From Brienomyrus brachyistius (Eukaryota; Chordata; Actinopteri; Osteoglossiformes; Mormyridae): a stretch of DNA of 64,000 nucleotides. The stretch is taken from assembly GCF_023856365.1 (NCBI RefSeq), contig NC_064538.1, positions 1,553,501-1,617,500 of the forward strand, given 5' to 3'. Position 1 is the stretch's first letter, and each line of letters opens with the position of its first letter. Position numbers and translations under genes: made by a program. Under the pieces are notes generated by a model. It was not told the origin of the DNA, searched no databases, and worked only from the letters and a program-made list of their open reading frames with translations. Below are positions 37,259 to 51,287 of this stretch, piece after piece.

Positions 37259-40200
37259 TGACCTTCAAGGGGGGGCGGGAGGTGCCATTGGGGGGGGGTG
37301 GCTAATATAATGGTAGGGGAAACACTAAAAGTATCAGTCCTCACTGACCAGTCAGGGCAGCAGGAATGTGATTCTGAATTTCAGAGCAGTAACTGAGAAA
37401 ACAGCATAACTAGCACCTGTCGCCATAGCAGAATGACCCCTATTCATCTTGGATCTGCTGTAAAGCATAGCATTCTTTTTTCTTTTTTAATGAGAGGTGT
37501 TTTCTTTTTGAAGCCTTTATTGGATGAGGAAGCGAGAGGGATTTCTAGAGCCCTGGACGCCGCTGGGCAGCCGGCATGCCTTCCCTTCGTGAGCCGAAGG
37601 GCAGTGAAACTGGATGAGAGGCCAGTGTGTTAACGTAGGAGAAAATATGCTGAAAGTAAGACCGTGCCTCCTGTCGTGTTAATATGAATTGTGTAGCAAG
37701 CGGCAGCTAAACAGTGGTGGAAAGGTGGAGTTGTTGCTGAGCTGCAGGGCCTAAAGGCAGAGGCCCACACCTAGTTAAAAATTAATCCCCGCAGATAGTG
37801 TACAGAGCCCAGGTAGAGTCATAGTGAGAGGGGTATGGATGTTAATATTACTGAGGAGTAGTACTGAGAGGGGGGCCACTGTTCAAAGGCTTCATCCATG
37901 CCAGAAATCTGGTGTTTTTGTATGTTTAATGTGCTGTGCATGTGAAGGTTATGTTTATAAGGTACAGGCCCCAGTCCACATAGCACAGGGCTTAGCGAGC
38001 CCGAAAATATTAAGCTATTTCATTTAAGCCGTGAGTTGCTGTAGGTTTGAAGCTGTGGACAGGGTTAAGTCCTGAGATGAAAGCATCCAGTTTATAAATT
38101 AAGATGCACAGGATCCAGGTGCTGGACATGCCCACCCCTGCCAAAGGTTAGCACAGAGATGAGGGGAAATTTCATCTTGAAAGAGGAGGGATTTGAAAGA
38201 TAAGGAGGCTAATCTGCCTTAATCGCCATTTGCTCCAGATTAGAAAATCAATAGCCTTTGATGACAGTGTTCTGTGACAATGACAGTGTGATCGGTGACA
38301 CTGGCGTCGTAAATACCCTTCGCATCCCTTTTGACTGTTTTTTGCCAACCTCCGCTGTTCTGCAATCTTTCTGTATATGTTAAGGCGTTGCCTTTACAAA
38401 GCAGTGGTTAGTTACTGCCTGCGTGCGTTTTTCACAGTATTGCTGACGTGACCTTCAAGCTATTAACTGGTGGGAAGTTTAAAATCACCGTAACCCAAAG
38501 CACATTCTTCGAAATTTGTTTGGGCATTTCTTATATTCAAACAGAATTTGCTGGACTGAGCCGAGATCAGCAGCTTGATGTGTGTATTTCCACCCTCCTC
38601 CCTTCCCTCCTTTTCATTTATAAACTTGTCAGAAAGGGTTTCCTTCTAATTCTGTGTTTGCACTGAGAAGAACAGAGTTAATTCATCAGCCCCTGGTTCT
38701 CTGCTGCATGACTATTTTCAGGATGCCATGTTTGTTTTTGCGCTGTAGTCCCTCGATTAAATGTCATTCACATGTGCTAATCTGCATCCCATCTCTCTCG
38801 TGTATCTTTTCTGCACCTTTTGTCTTTCATATGCGCCCCCACCGCCTACGCATGTAATAATGCATACTATTGTCATCCAGTTTCCATGGGATCAGCCTCC
38901 CAGAAAATGCACTCGCACCCGCCATCGACGGCTGGGGGGGGTGGGAGGGGCTTCTTGATTAACAGTCCGTTCCACACGGACATGATGAAAATCCATTCGC
39001 CTCGCGTGTACGCTAATTCTGTTTGAAAACAGTTTGGGAAAAGGATTGTTTTTCATTCTGAGAACACGGTGACACGGCCGGCGGTATCCCGCGGAGCAGC
39101 AGCGGGGCGATGGATGGCCGTCCTTGTCTTTGCCAACCGCTGCATATATTTCCTATTGATTGCTGTTTAAACAGAGGCATCACTGCTGCTAATCAGTGTC
39201 ACAGCATTAGAGACAAGAATCTTTAAATGGAAATGTCAGGATGCGGCTTGGCCTATCTTTAATATCTTAACTGAAGCATGTGTCATTTGGGTCAGATGGA
39301 ACACAAAGGCCTTTTAACAAGCGAGAGAGAGAAAAATGAATGTCGTTTCTTCGTTTGCATTCCAGCCCTTCTCCTGTCATCACACCTTATAGGCTTGTAT
39401 TGTACGAAAAGTAAAACCAGGCCCTGCGTTTGGGCCACTGGGCTGCCTTTGAGCATGTTTTTGCCAACAGAAATCAGACCCCCAGCACGGCCTTCAGCCC
39501 CCGCTGCCTTGGATGGGGGTGGGGGACCTCCTGTTGACCACGTATTTTCAGACAGCATCTCACCCCTCTGCCTGTACCCTTCTATACTTATGTCAAGGTA
39601 TGAGATATTTGCCTGGTTCTCCACATCCACAGCTGGGAATCGTATATCTTTCGGAACCTGTTGACGTCCAGAAAGATCTCTAAACACCAGGAATTCCGTC
39701 GGCCCGCGCATTGATGCGTCCACCTTACCCTCTCATTGAGCACCGTAATCCTCAAAAAGGTGATATTGTTGTTTTTCTAAAACTCATTATAATTCTTTCC
39801 TCCCTCTCATGCATAAACAAAATATTTTGAGAGCTGTGAAAAATTCCCTAAAATGATAGCCTACTTCCAGCATCGTTTGGCTTTTCCAAGTGCAATCAAT
39901 GCTTTCTAATCTAAGCTTTAGAAAAAAAACAACAATAAATTCTCATCACAACAACTGCATTATTAAAGAGATGTCAGACAATGACACAAAAGTCGATGTT
40001 GCTCTCACTGCCAGACAGTGTGTGCCCTTGGTGTGAGCCCGCTGTTTTTCACAATGTAAAAGTGTGATTTTCAAAGAAATTACACATAATACTCTGCTAA
40101 AGTGCACACTGGAGTAGTTTTGTTTCCAGTTGTTTTAAATGCAGTGGTGGCTTATTTCTGCAGGGAATGGCCCATCAATCAAATACAATGATTTTCACTT

Positions 40201-40479
40201 CACATTTTGCCTGTAATGGGCCAGACTCTGCTATGGTCTTCTGGTTAAGATTTGCGATTGAACACTGACGTACACCACACTAGCACTGTGTAAGGCGATT
40301 GTTAGTGTTACTCTCTGACCCTAAAACCATTGCTTGGTTCTTTTTTTTATTATTAAAATAAAGTTGCAGCTCACAGAGAGCTACATTTCTTTTGGCGCTT
40401 AAGCGATACACATTTAGTTTTTAATTGACTTTTTTCTAACCCGTCTCTGCAGCTGGATTTCATGTTGTGTAACAACGGA
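37259..40479 (+). other. Intron interval with possible conserved elements
   Basis: No exon is recognised. G-rich runs lie at about 37264-37300 and 38934-38950. 38210-38310 and 39140-39260 have the balanced composition and homeodomain-like words (CTGCTAATCAG, ATTAGAAAATCAAT) often seen in conserved developmental enhancers. Confidence 0.45.
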
Positions 40480-40560
40480 TACTAAACAATGGCCCCTCCT
40501 GGGACTTAAACCAGCAACGTTCATGTCAAGATCCCATGTCTTTTAACCTCAGGGAAACTC
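40480..40560 (-). mobile_element. tRNA-derived SINE head
   Basis: On the minus strand, GGTTAAAAGAC resembles a tRNA box A and GGTTTAAGTCC a box B, about 35 bp apart, followed by CAGGAGGGGCCATTG. The same GTCCCAGGAGGGG ending recurs at 58965-59045, so the two are probably copies of one family. Confidence 0.5.
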
Positions 40561-41497
40561 TAGATTTGGGTTCAGATCCACTGCCCTGGAGGTGCGCTAG
40601 GGTAGTACTACCTGCCTTAGCCGCATCTAAAAAGAGTGGGGAGCTTCACCAAGAGGTCATCTCACTTCTGTAACATTTCCTGAAATCCATCACTGGTTGA
40701 ACACGTGAGAAGATCCAGAATGCTTTGCAAAGAGAGTGTAACGAATGAAGGCATTATGGACATTAAGGTCAATCATGAGGTTCCACCAAAGTCATAAGAC
40801 TGAGATCTGAGGGATAATAAGTCAAGGTGATATTCTTCCATTTCACCGCATAATTTCCTTCCGAAAGTCACTTTACTTGACATAACAATCCATTAAAGAC
40901 ACCATTGGAGTTGAATAGGTAGATAATACCTAACATTTGTAAATCTAAGGTAAAATGAGATGAAAAATCGTAATTTATATGCTACCAACTACAGCACATT
41001 GCCAGATATCTGACACCTCTATCTATCGTGTCTTGGGTCAGATAAACTGTAAAATCACCTATAAGAAACACATATTCAGACACCTGTCAGTAAATTATAT
41101 CTATATTTGCTCTTACGTAAATGGAGCCTGTTTAATTGACAGTGAAATCCTTAGCATCTGCAGTGCAATACAGTCCCTCCTAATACTGCCGTGCGACTGG
41201 TGGTGTGAATGAAGGCGGTATCTGCTAGGTGGCCCCAACCTGGCGGTGTCGTCCCGCTTCTGCCGCGCTTCTCTCGTTGTCCTGACTAATTAGCTTGTCT
41301 TAGCAGCCACACAGGCCACCGAACGCCTCAAGCCGAAGGCTCCTCGCCAATCACCGGGCCGGCGCTGCCGGTTGTTATTTGATGTTCTGCGGAGCAGGCG
41401 GTATAGATGACAGGGCGCCCAATGGAATCCTGCTTGGTGCCACAAGGCCCTGCACCATCTGGCCTAAGTGCCGGGTGGCTAATCATGAGAGGCCCGC

Positions 41498-41563
41498 GAG
41501 ACCACGCCCTCCGGCACACGAGACCACGCCCTCCGGCCCACGAGACCCCGCCCTCCGGCTTAC
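41498..41563. repeat. Three tandem copies of a 22-bp GC-rich unit
   Basis: Units start at 41498, 41520 and 41542, each GAGACCxCGCCCTCCGGCxyAC. They differ at only a few positions. Each unit carries a CGCCCTCC GC-box-like word. Confidence 0.9.
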
Positions 41564-43490
41564 GGCACAAGCGGGCAGTGGCACCAGGCTGTGCACATGC
41601 ACCGTGACTCTCTCGCTTCCGGGCCATTCCGTGCTGGTGTGCCGCCCCCTTGATAACGCCTCCTGTTCCCCCTCCCTTAACGGGACGGCTAATCAGATAC
41701 GATTTCCCAAACTGCTTCTCTTTTTTTTTGTATCCACCAGATGAAACGCTGTAGTGTTCATGCCTCTTATCGCTTTTCGAACATTTCCGGCTCGTGTATC
41801 CTTCGTTGTCAGCACACACATCGGTGTTGCCTTTTCCTGTTGCCCCCCCTAACTGCCCCAGACGTGATGAGTGTGGTTATTAATCCGATGTGTGGCTGAA
41901 TTCACCTGAGAACCTGAGTCAGTATGTGTCCTTGCACAGTTTCCCAGTGTATGTTAATGCTTCCTAATATCTACGGCATTTCACTACATATCACCGTCAA
42001 ATGAAATCACTGCCGGACTTTTCACTTTTTTTTTTTATATCCCGGGAGCCAGTTCTCAATAAACATAAATTGTTTCATTCCTACTTTACTTATTATTTAA
42101 AATTCCTATGCTGTATAGAGTATACATATAAATTTCCCTGCTCCCAAGTAGGATTTTTGTAGATATTTGTAGATTTGACATAAAGCAGTTAAACTAGACA
42201 GAAATCTTCAAGGTGAAATTTTAAAAGTCCTGTACACCTGTGTCGAATTATGCCGTGGTTTACTTTGCCTTAACCAGCAGTGACTCATGGTTTTCTGCCG
42301 GGGGAAACTTATTGTCAGGATTTAAGTCTCGCTGTAGGGCGGCTGGATTCGCACCTTTTAAAATTCCGGTTCTGACCGAAGCGGCCCTACCCTGCCAAGC
42401 TCATGTTTTCAGATTTATTTACCCTCCCCAAGGCAGCGGCTTGCTCCGCCCGCGATGTGTCATCGTACGACATTGGTTTGCACCACCGCTGATTGCGTTC
42501 ACTTATATGGTTGTCCTTTCCCAACACTGAGCCCATACAGCTGTTATTATTATCATCATTATTATTCTTTTTAGATAAAGGTCTGCTTAAATGTTCGGTT
42601 GTGCTGTGCGCTGCATTTCGAATGGGTCTGTGACCTTCGTAAACTTTAGCATCAAGAGCTGAAGAGCCGTGGGCAAAGTTAACGTCAACGTGGGCCTGGC
42701 AGCCTGACTTTTTGGTTGTTTTTTTTTTTTTTGTGAGTATGACTCAGTGAAGCAGCATCTCTGTCTCCGTCGCATCAGCTTTCTGCCCGGGATGTACCTG
42801 TATATCAGGAAGGCGAAACCATTGTAACTTAGTAGATGTGCTCAGTGCTCCGAGTCAATACTTCTGCTCCCTGCACCCTGGCCTATGCCAGCCCCGATAC
42901 AGAGCTGGGTCCCAGATGCATTGCTTGGCGCTGCCACGCTGAGCCCACAACCCCTAACCCCCAAACTCTGACCTCCGCCCTCCCAGGAGAGGTCGTCAGG
43001 TGCCACCGTGCTCACGGATGCAGCCGGCTGTAAAGAGCTGACTCTGCACTTGAGGAGATTAAAGAGAAAATCCAGGCTGTTCCGCTTCACCTCTTTTTCC
43101 TTTATTGATTAACACTCGGATACAAAGGTGTTGCAGCAGAATGGCACAGACTGAAAGTACCTCTTAAAGCTTGGTTGTGATATTCAGAGGCAGGTAGGAG
43201 GGGGTCTAGTGAGCAGCCGCAAAGCGTACCGCTGACCGGCTCACACTTCATTCGAAGCCCTCGATGTAAATACGCCCCTCTGACACGAAGTGTGAGGCTC
43301 ATAACTTATACAGCACTGCTACTAAGCTTGCGGCTAGTAAGGTTGCGTGGTGTCAATGTCATCATAATAGTTGTTCATCCGTCTCTTTAGTGAATGTATT
43401 CATCAGCCCTTTCCTGCACAATATAAAAATACAGGCATGTAGAAATGTACAGTTTTCAGTCAGGTTGATTGAGAATGACACTGCCGAATT
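41564..43490 (+). other. Intron interval, nothing recognised
   Basis: No exon or repeat family recognised. Short (ATT)n near 42545-42568 and T-rich runs. Confidence 0.5.
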
Positions 43491-43550
43491 TTGGCTAGCT
43501 CGGACGGGAGGTGCTAGCATTTGGCTAGCTCGGACGGAAGGTGCTAGCAT
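43491..43550. repeat. 30-bp tandem duplication
   Basis: Two adjacent 30-bp units (43491-43520 and 43521-43550), TTGGCTAGCTCGGACGG..GGTGCTAGCAT, differ at one base. The duplication is a multiple of three inside a 131-codon chance frame (43390-43785), so the frame stays open. Confidence 0.93.
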
Positions 43551-45902
43551 GAACATGACTGGAGGAAAGAAAAGGAAGTCAGCTAAGAAGATAATTAAAT
43601 GCAAAATTGTGGTGTTGATGAGAGAGAATCTAATCTTAATCTCTATTATTTTCTCTTTTTTTCCCCTAGTCTGTGCCACTCCTAGGAGGTTAGATTTAAT
43701 AGTTATGATGCTTGGGTTGCATGATACACAGGGACCAATTATCTTGCAGTCTTCAGCTGTTTACGTAGGAAGCTGTTTCTTGTAGGAATAGGCACTGCAC
43801 TTTATTCAAATCTCCTCAACCAGTTTGACAGGTTCCCTTTCAGAGGTTTTTTTTCTCCAGTGAGGCACAGTTTGAACTCTAATTTCTGGGTCTAAGTGTA
43901 GATGTTGAAGGTTGAACTGGGAACATACTCCCTCTCATCCCTGGTCCGGAGCTGCACACGGCGGAGCCACAATCCATCGGCAGATGTGAGCAAAAGATCA
44001 CAAGGCTTGAGAATAGAAAATCTTAGAAGACCTGGGGTGCAGGGAAAGGTAAGACCGTCCTAATCAGTGAGCAGCTTACGACTGAGACAAGGCAGTGTAA
44101 ACAGAATAAGAATGTGCCTGTTCCCATTTAAAACAGGCCCTGGCAGGAAACCAACAATGATAATAATAAAATAGGGAGACGTGCTTGATGAAGAGCTTTC
44201 GGGAGCAAGCAATTCCCCCTTCTAGGCAATATTAGAAACTATACTCCAGAGTGGAGAACATTCTAGTGCCGGGTAAATTAATGCATGCTGGGTATCTGGG
44301 TCCCCAGTGTTCTGAGGCATTAACGAATAACGCCCCCACCCCCTCGTCCCTCCCAAAAACGCTACAAAGGCGGGGGGAGGGGGAATCTCCATGTCTCTTT
44401 GCGTCGATGTGCTTGTGTTCCTCACAGTCTAGTTTGCATTGGGGCAAAAAAAAAAGACATAAATTACTCGGCGTCCCAAGGATGGGCATGTGCCACACTG
44501 ACAGGATGATGGCGTATTGATTCTCACTGCAATGCTTAAATTGCCTGCCTGCCTTCTTGCCCCAAACATCATACATGTGACAGCCCCTATATGGAATTAC
44601 AACCCTCCCCCCCTATGTGCTGTACAATAGGATGAAGCTCAGCTGCCCTACTCTCCTTTGGACATGTTCAGAAACATCTGATCTGTGCTGGAATAAACAC
44701 AGTCTCCAGCTCAGAGGATCCGCCTTGTTTGCGTTCGGCTAAGCTGTGAGAGCAGCGGTCCATCCTGGACCAGAAATAACCAGTGATGCTGAGCTCCTTG
44801 TTCTGCATGTGGATAAAACGTGTTTCCGAAACGCGTGATGGAGCATTTCTGACATACATGAGAGCATGCTCTTCTCGTGTGATTCAGAGTAATGTGTATA
44901 ATCCACATATAACTGCAACATGTCTTTTGAGGGGACAATGTACTGCCACACGTTTGCACTGGTAATGTTGCATAAACAGTATACTTAATATTTAGTTTTA
45001 CGGAAGGAGTGATTTATAAATGGTTTCTGAATTAATTGTTAGATTTTACAGCTTGGATTTCAAATGGATAATGGAAATTATTGACCTTAACCAAAGTACA
45101 TATTGTTAGATGTAGGACAAAGAAAGGCCTTATATCTGAATATTACTGTAATGCAGTATATTTCATACCGCAAAATGACACCATGTATAATTTTGGCTTT
45201 GCGATCAGTGTTGGCACTGCAATTAGTAACTGCTGTCCCATATTAAGTTTACAAACCAGCCAGCTCATCTAATTTCCAGTGAATCAAGTGAGTTTTAGGT
45301 TAGTTTCATTCTTCTCTGACAGCTGCAGGATATGTATGAGCGGATGTGTGTGGGCAGATGCATGCATGTCACATTTTCTATGCAGCTGAATTCAAGAGTA
45401 CAGTATTAAAACACTTTTTGCATTTATTTGCGTGACCAACGCGGAGATGTTCCTCGAATGGTCCCTTCTAGCCACATTAGCATTGTAAGACTGACGTTCT
45501 TATTTATCTCAGTGACCTTTGGAAAATTCCACCAGTGAAGCTCTATTGATGAAACCCTTTCAGCACGTGTAATTTAACGGAGGACACTGTGTTTTGTGCT
45601 AATGCGTCATATGGTCATTGTGTACGGCCGTTTGCCACTAGAGCAGTGGTTGGCATGGTTGTGCGTCGCTACGTTTTGGTGGATGGCTAAGTGATGGGAA
45701 ACTGGAGGTGAAAACTGCGGGGGCCTATCATTACTCAGGATTACATGGAAAGAGGCTTGAAAGTAAGTCTGTCGGCGATGGGCCCCATAACCTGAGTGGG
45801 AAACCATAAACCGTGTCAGCTGTTTTCCGTAGGTCTTTGCTTTCTGCAGAAACTTGCACTACCTGAGGTGCATATGGATGAGGATCCCCAGGACTGTATA
45901 AA
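43551..45902 (+). other. Intron interval, nothing recognised
   Basis: Ordinary intronic DNA; the frames found show no domain. Confidence 0.5.
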
Positions 45903-46084
45903 TGTGTGTGTGTGTGTGTGTGTGTGAGCGTGAGCGGGCATACTTTGGTTACTTATATTTGGTTAATTATGTTTAGGGCTGGGTAGGGGTTAAGGTTGTC
46001 ATAGTTAGTGTTAGCATTTTCCCCATAGAGGTGAATGAGCGGTCCCCATAAAGATATGTTTACCCAACGTGTGTGTGTGTGTGT
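45903..46084. repeat. GT-bounded interspersed repeat (GTCCCCATAAAGATA family)
   Basis: A (GT)n at 45903-45926 and another at 46069-46084 bracket about 140 bp containing 'gggctgggtaggggttaagg', 'cattttccccatagaggtga' and 'gtccccataaagatatg'. This combination recurs in many fish genomes next to GT tracts. It is non-coding. The family name is not known to me. Confidence 0.6.
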
Positions 46085-49000
46085 TTCAAAAATGATTATT
46101 AGATATCCCAGAGTCCCTGGGGGATGATACGCCTGTGTTGTCTATGACTGTGGTATGTTACAAAGGAGCATTGTGTGCTGCCCGGTACTGTAGTATAAAT
46201 CTCTGTCGTTGGCTGAAGCACGGTGTGTCCTTTCAGAAATAATGAAATGATCACTGCTGATGAATAACAGTGTCTTATCTGAAGCCAGTGTTTGGAAACG
46301 TCTCCCTCATAGAACGCGAAGTGCTTACGTAATCGGGAAAAATTAAGCTTTTAAAATGCACTCTGAAAGAAGATAGGGCGATAACACACAAAGCCATTAT
46401 TCTGCTTCACATCAACGTAACAGATTTGATTGTGTCTTATGAACAGTCGCGTCTAGGCCTGCATATCTGCGTGAAGAGTAATACGTCTTTGAAGATCTGC
46501 AGGCTTTTGAATGTGCTTCTCTCCGTCATGTACTTCCCGACGTTCTGTTGTGTGTTATGGAACTGCAGTTCAGTTGTACCTTGACACCTCAAGTCGAGGG
46601 AGAAGAAAAAAACTGAAATTTAAACATTTGAATCTATTGTAGATCTTCTGTCCTAGACCTTTCTCATTACATGAACAGCCTTGCAGTGGCACAGCCAGTT
46701 GCTGGTCTTTGCACACTGATAGGAAAGACAGCCCTGACCATGAGAGCTTTTTTTCCCCCTGGCATTTATCAAACTTTCAAATAAATACGTCTTCCAGATC
46801 TACTGCAAAACACGCAGAGCTGCCCTTATTAAGTTATATGGCGAAATAGAAATTGATTGATCTATAGCAATTACTGCTAAATAGGTCTGGATGTTTTCCT
46901 ACGAAATTTCTTCACAAATACACAAGTGTTTTCTCAAACTTGTAGGCTTCCTTTTTATTGTGTTTGTTTTGAGGCAAACTATAAATGGCCAAACGCCGGC
47001 TGCTGTTTATGCAGATGCATTTTCATTTTTTAATTACCTCCGGCTACTTTTTCTTGGCATTTCTCCGGTTACCAAGGAAAATAGGGGGGTAAAAAACCCA
47101 GAAGACTTTGAAGGCTTATCATGTAACGGTGCGTCGATGTATAGCTTTCAGGTATGTGCAGCTTTCTAGAGGGGCTGCGACGCAAAGAGAAATGCAAAAG
47201 GCCAAGGCAGCTGGTGCATTTAGTGGTCCCAGCTTGAATTCAGCGGCTGATTTTGCAGTCTTCCTTCTACCTGTAACGCTTTCTTATGGGGGATTTCTTG
47301 AAAACCTGTGAGTCATTGTGAAGTACCAGCCCTCAGCTGTTGTTGCGGTGCATGATACTGTCCTAATGCATGAATCATTGCCTTAAAGATAAGAATATCA
47401 GATGCAGAACATCCTTCCAGTTATTGTCCTTGGAGCCGTGGAAGATAGAAAACTGAGGCAGCCTCATTTAATTTGAAGATACATTGTTCACCATCAACTT
47501 AATTATTTGCATCTTATTATGTTTGCTTGTTTACAAAATTGCTTTTGTTGGCACTAATGCATACGCTTGAACCTTGGAATAATTTGCAGAGATTGTTGCA
47601 TTTATGCAATGGGGATATATATGTTTTTTCTGTTAAGTGCCTTCTATTTGCATAGGAGAACACTTATAGTCAAAATAAGAGATGTTGGTTGTTTTGCTTT
47701 GAAGCCTTAAACAATATCATGTCTAATTAATGGCTAGTTGTTGTTATGTGGCCTCAATATATAACAGTTTAGGGTTAGTTCATCAAAATACTGACCGTCA
47801 CTCTTGTGACATTGAAATTGGTTATAAACATACAAATGAGCAACAGCTGGCTCATGGTGTTAATTATGATTTATGTGATCTGTACAACATCAGGCAGAAA
47901 TTCCTTAAATTCTGGACTTCTACTGTCCTGAATTGTAAATAAATGACTCTTGATTGAAGATTCAGGTGTAGCCCTGTAGAGGGCGCTGCAAGCGTCGTGT
48001 TCGTAATACCCAGACTCCCAGTATAACTGACATTGTGCACACGAGTGGGTTTGATGCCTCCTGGAAGTTTGATCTCCTGCTCAGTTTCTAATACCCAGAC
48101 CTTGACAGGTATTTGTGTATGAATTTCGGAACCCAGCGAGTGTGAAAATACCAGGGAGCACCAGGTCAGTGCCAACCGCTGAGGCCTGACATTGTATGTA
48201 ATTTTCCCCTGTACGCTGCCACAGTAACACGGGGGTCCCTCAGAAACTCTGTCTGCTCGCCAGAACTACTTACCTATTTCCAACGATATGGCACCAAGAT
48301 GGAGAATGGCTGCTGATTTTGAGTTGAGCCTGAGTCTGGCAGCAGCTCCACGTCCTCCCGAAATTAACGTTGTGTCGGTAGCATCCTCTGCAGTCGCACA
48401 TTCCGTTTTCATTCCCTTCTTGTTTTTTGCCTGCCGGCTATTGTTTATATTCTGCCTGTATTTCGATTATGGTGCAAAGTGAGTAATTCCAGTCGATTAG
48501 CATTAGCCTGCCAGAGTGGCAGCTGGAAGACCTTACTAGAGCGAAAAAAAAAGTGTTTAATTTTAACACCCCAGTCATAGGTGTTGAGCTTATCAAACTA
48601 GCGCAATAGACGGTGTCTAGGTAAAAAAAAAAAAATGTCTGCCAAAATGTTGAAAAGGGATCATAGTTTGTGTAGTTTGCATCTGTGGCTATTTTTGTGA
48701 TATTGAAAATAAAACAACGGTTCCAAAATAAAATCTATAGTGCAGAACGTGCTACGTGATGCAGTGCGAAGAGCATTATGGGAGAAAATAACATGAGGGG
48801 CTTCATGATAACAGCATACTGCAGTGTGCCGCTGGTTACCGTTAAGTGTACTTACCCCACATCCCTGCTTTATTTTTTTTCAGAGACAACCATGCAGCCG
48901 CCATATTGGTTTTCCTGTTTATGTTGAGCTTGACCTCTGACACCTGACCTCCTGCATAATATTGGTAACCATTTCATTTTTTTAATTTGATTGTATTTTA

Positions 49001-51287
49001 ATTTATTTGTTTTTGTCATTGTTTTTGCTCATTCTGTTGGAAGGTTTCATCTTGTTTATTTGACTGTAATACTTTGCACAGTGTGCTCCTTGTAGCAGGA
49101 GACCGATATCGTAGCCTTCAATTGTTTTTTGTGTTTTGCTGCATGTTCAGCTTTTCCCATATCGGCCATTTCCCTCATGTTTCAGTCCAATAAACTACTT
49201 TTGATATTTGTTCTGGATTTATTGCTTTTTCGCTTGGTCCCTTTTCTTTATTCAGTGTTTCCATATAAATACATTTAATACTGTATTGTTTATTTTTTAT
49301 TGCCTTGCATCTTCACCCTCCCGCGCTAACGTAAAGGTTTTCTCTATGCCCTGAAACATCCATATAAGCATCATCTCTCTCATTATTGGCTTTTACATTC
49401 TGGCGAATGTTCCACTGCCTTTTTTATTTTTTGTTACGATGACATCAACTCTTGAAGGAGTGACCTGAAAAATTACAGTATGTGAAGAAGTTAGGTGTCC
49501 AGCAACTACTGATTCAAAAGGATAACACTACAGACAGAGACTAAAAGCAGGTTTTTGGTCCTCATAGATCCTGCTTGGGTTCTTAAGCTCATACACCAAT
49601 GCGGATTGTGTTTTAAGGTAAGTGAACCACACTGATACACAAAAGGCATTTGGATCTCTTTTCATCTGAAGAATGCATTCAGGATCTGAAGTATTTTTTG
49701 TTGCTACAAATGTTACTGATTGGCTTCCATTGCCAGTTTGTATATAAAGGTCAAAATCCAAAGCAGCTGAAGATTGCCCTTACTTTTTATCAATACAGTA
49801 ACGGCAAAGTGAAATAAATGTTACCCGTAGACTGATGTGCAGCTCCCAGCGAACGCCAGCACCTGCTAAGATTGTCTTCAGGGCATTATGATGTCATCAT
49901 CGTGTTTCACCAGTGCGAGCATGAGTGTGGATGCATGTCACATTTAAATTAATGTGTGTATCCGTCCACCTGCATAAATGTGATTGAAAATAGGAGGAAA
50001 GTAATATTCTCTTACTCACTGGGGTTGTCCCTGCTGCTTTAGACCTATCCAGTTTCTCTCATATAATCAGCCTCTGGGTGTTTTACATGTTGAAAGATTC
50101 TTGAAGGACACTTGGTACCATGCCACGGTGAGCGTAGAGCCCGGTTTTCAGTTAGGTCAGACGCCCTGTGGTCTAGGTGTCCGTGCTGTGGTGTTGGGGG
50201 CTGAGTCAGAGGCAGGGTAGACGCCAGGACAGGACAGCTGTGGCACGGAGAGAGGTCACAGACGGAGACAAGGGGACATCAGTCCTGGTCTCCCTGGACT
50301 CCTGCATGACCGCACTGTTGGCACATGCCACTCGTGCTTCACTGACGGTCTTCCCCTCGTAAACGAGACCAGGCATCCCTGGGACCTGGGCTGGTGTACA
50401 TGTGCTGGCTGTGATCTTGCCTGACTGTCTGACTCATCCCCATTACACACAGCCGTAGTGACCCAGTCAGATATACAAGTCCTCATATATAATAGCTGTT
50501 GATAATTCTTTCCCACCTGTTTACCTGTCCCTCCACTAGGATAAGAGACAGGTAAAGCCCAGAATTCTTGTTTGGTAGTATTCAGTATCTGGAGATACTG
50601 AATATAGTTACTTTGATATCCACCGAGTGCATGGCAGGGGCTTTAGGGATGCAGGCCTGTATGCAAATCCAACATAGTCAATGATCCAGCTTCAAGGCTA
50701 AAATTAGAGTAAAAGATCTTGGGAAAACTCTGTTGTTTGTTTTAGCATCAGATGTGCTGGCTTGTCACTAACCAGAAATGAAACCTGTTTCCATGTCACA
50801 AGTGGAGAAAGTCTGTTGTGTATGAAATATTCATTTTTCTCAGAGAGCCCGTCTCGCGTGTGATAGGCTTGTTCTTGTGAGATCGGCGAGTAGTCAGAGC
50901 TGCTGTAATCTTCCAACATCAAAGATTCTTTTCTTTCCTAAGCTTGTATAGTCTTTAGAAGTGATGGTCATGTTCAATCATCACCTCGAACATGGTTAGA
51001 AAGGGATAACGTCAACGGGACCATCCCACTCATTAAGAATAGACTGTTATTTGGTTGCAGGAATTTCCTCATCTTTCTGTTAGATCTTTGACTGGAGGGC
51101 TTTCTTAAATGTTGAATGACTCTTATAATCAGAACTCAAACTACAAGACCAGAACCCTCATGATTACCGGTGCTGTTGTATATCAGTTTGATTTCATATC
51201 AATCGTTCAAAAATACGTGTTTTGGCAAGGTACATTTTTCCTATTTGCACATACACGAAAGATATTTCCAGGCCAAATCAATTCCGG
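46085..51287 (+). other. Intron interval, no exon recognised
   Basis: Long AT-rich stretches (46560-47900 and 48960-49450) contain no recognisable exon. 50100-50520 is GC-richer and open on both strands, with no known domain. Confidence 0.5.
47973..47988 (+). promoter_or_regulatory. Candidate CTCF motif
   Basis: CCTGTAGAGGGCGCTG matches the CTCF consensus CCASYAGRKGGCRCTG except at positions 3 and 4. Confidence 0.35.

Noticed and set aside
43390..43785. 131-codon frame containing the 30-bp duplication
   Set aside because: No recognisable domain; intronic; the duplication merely keeps the frame open.
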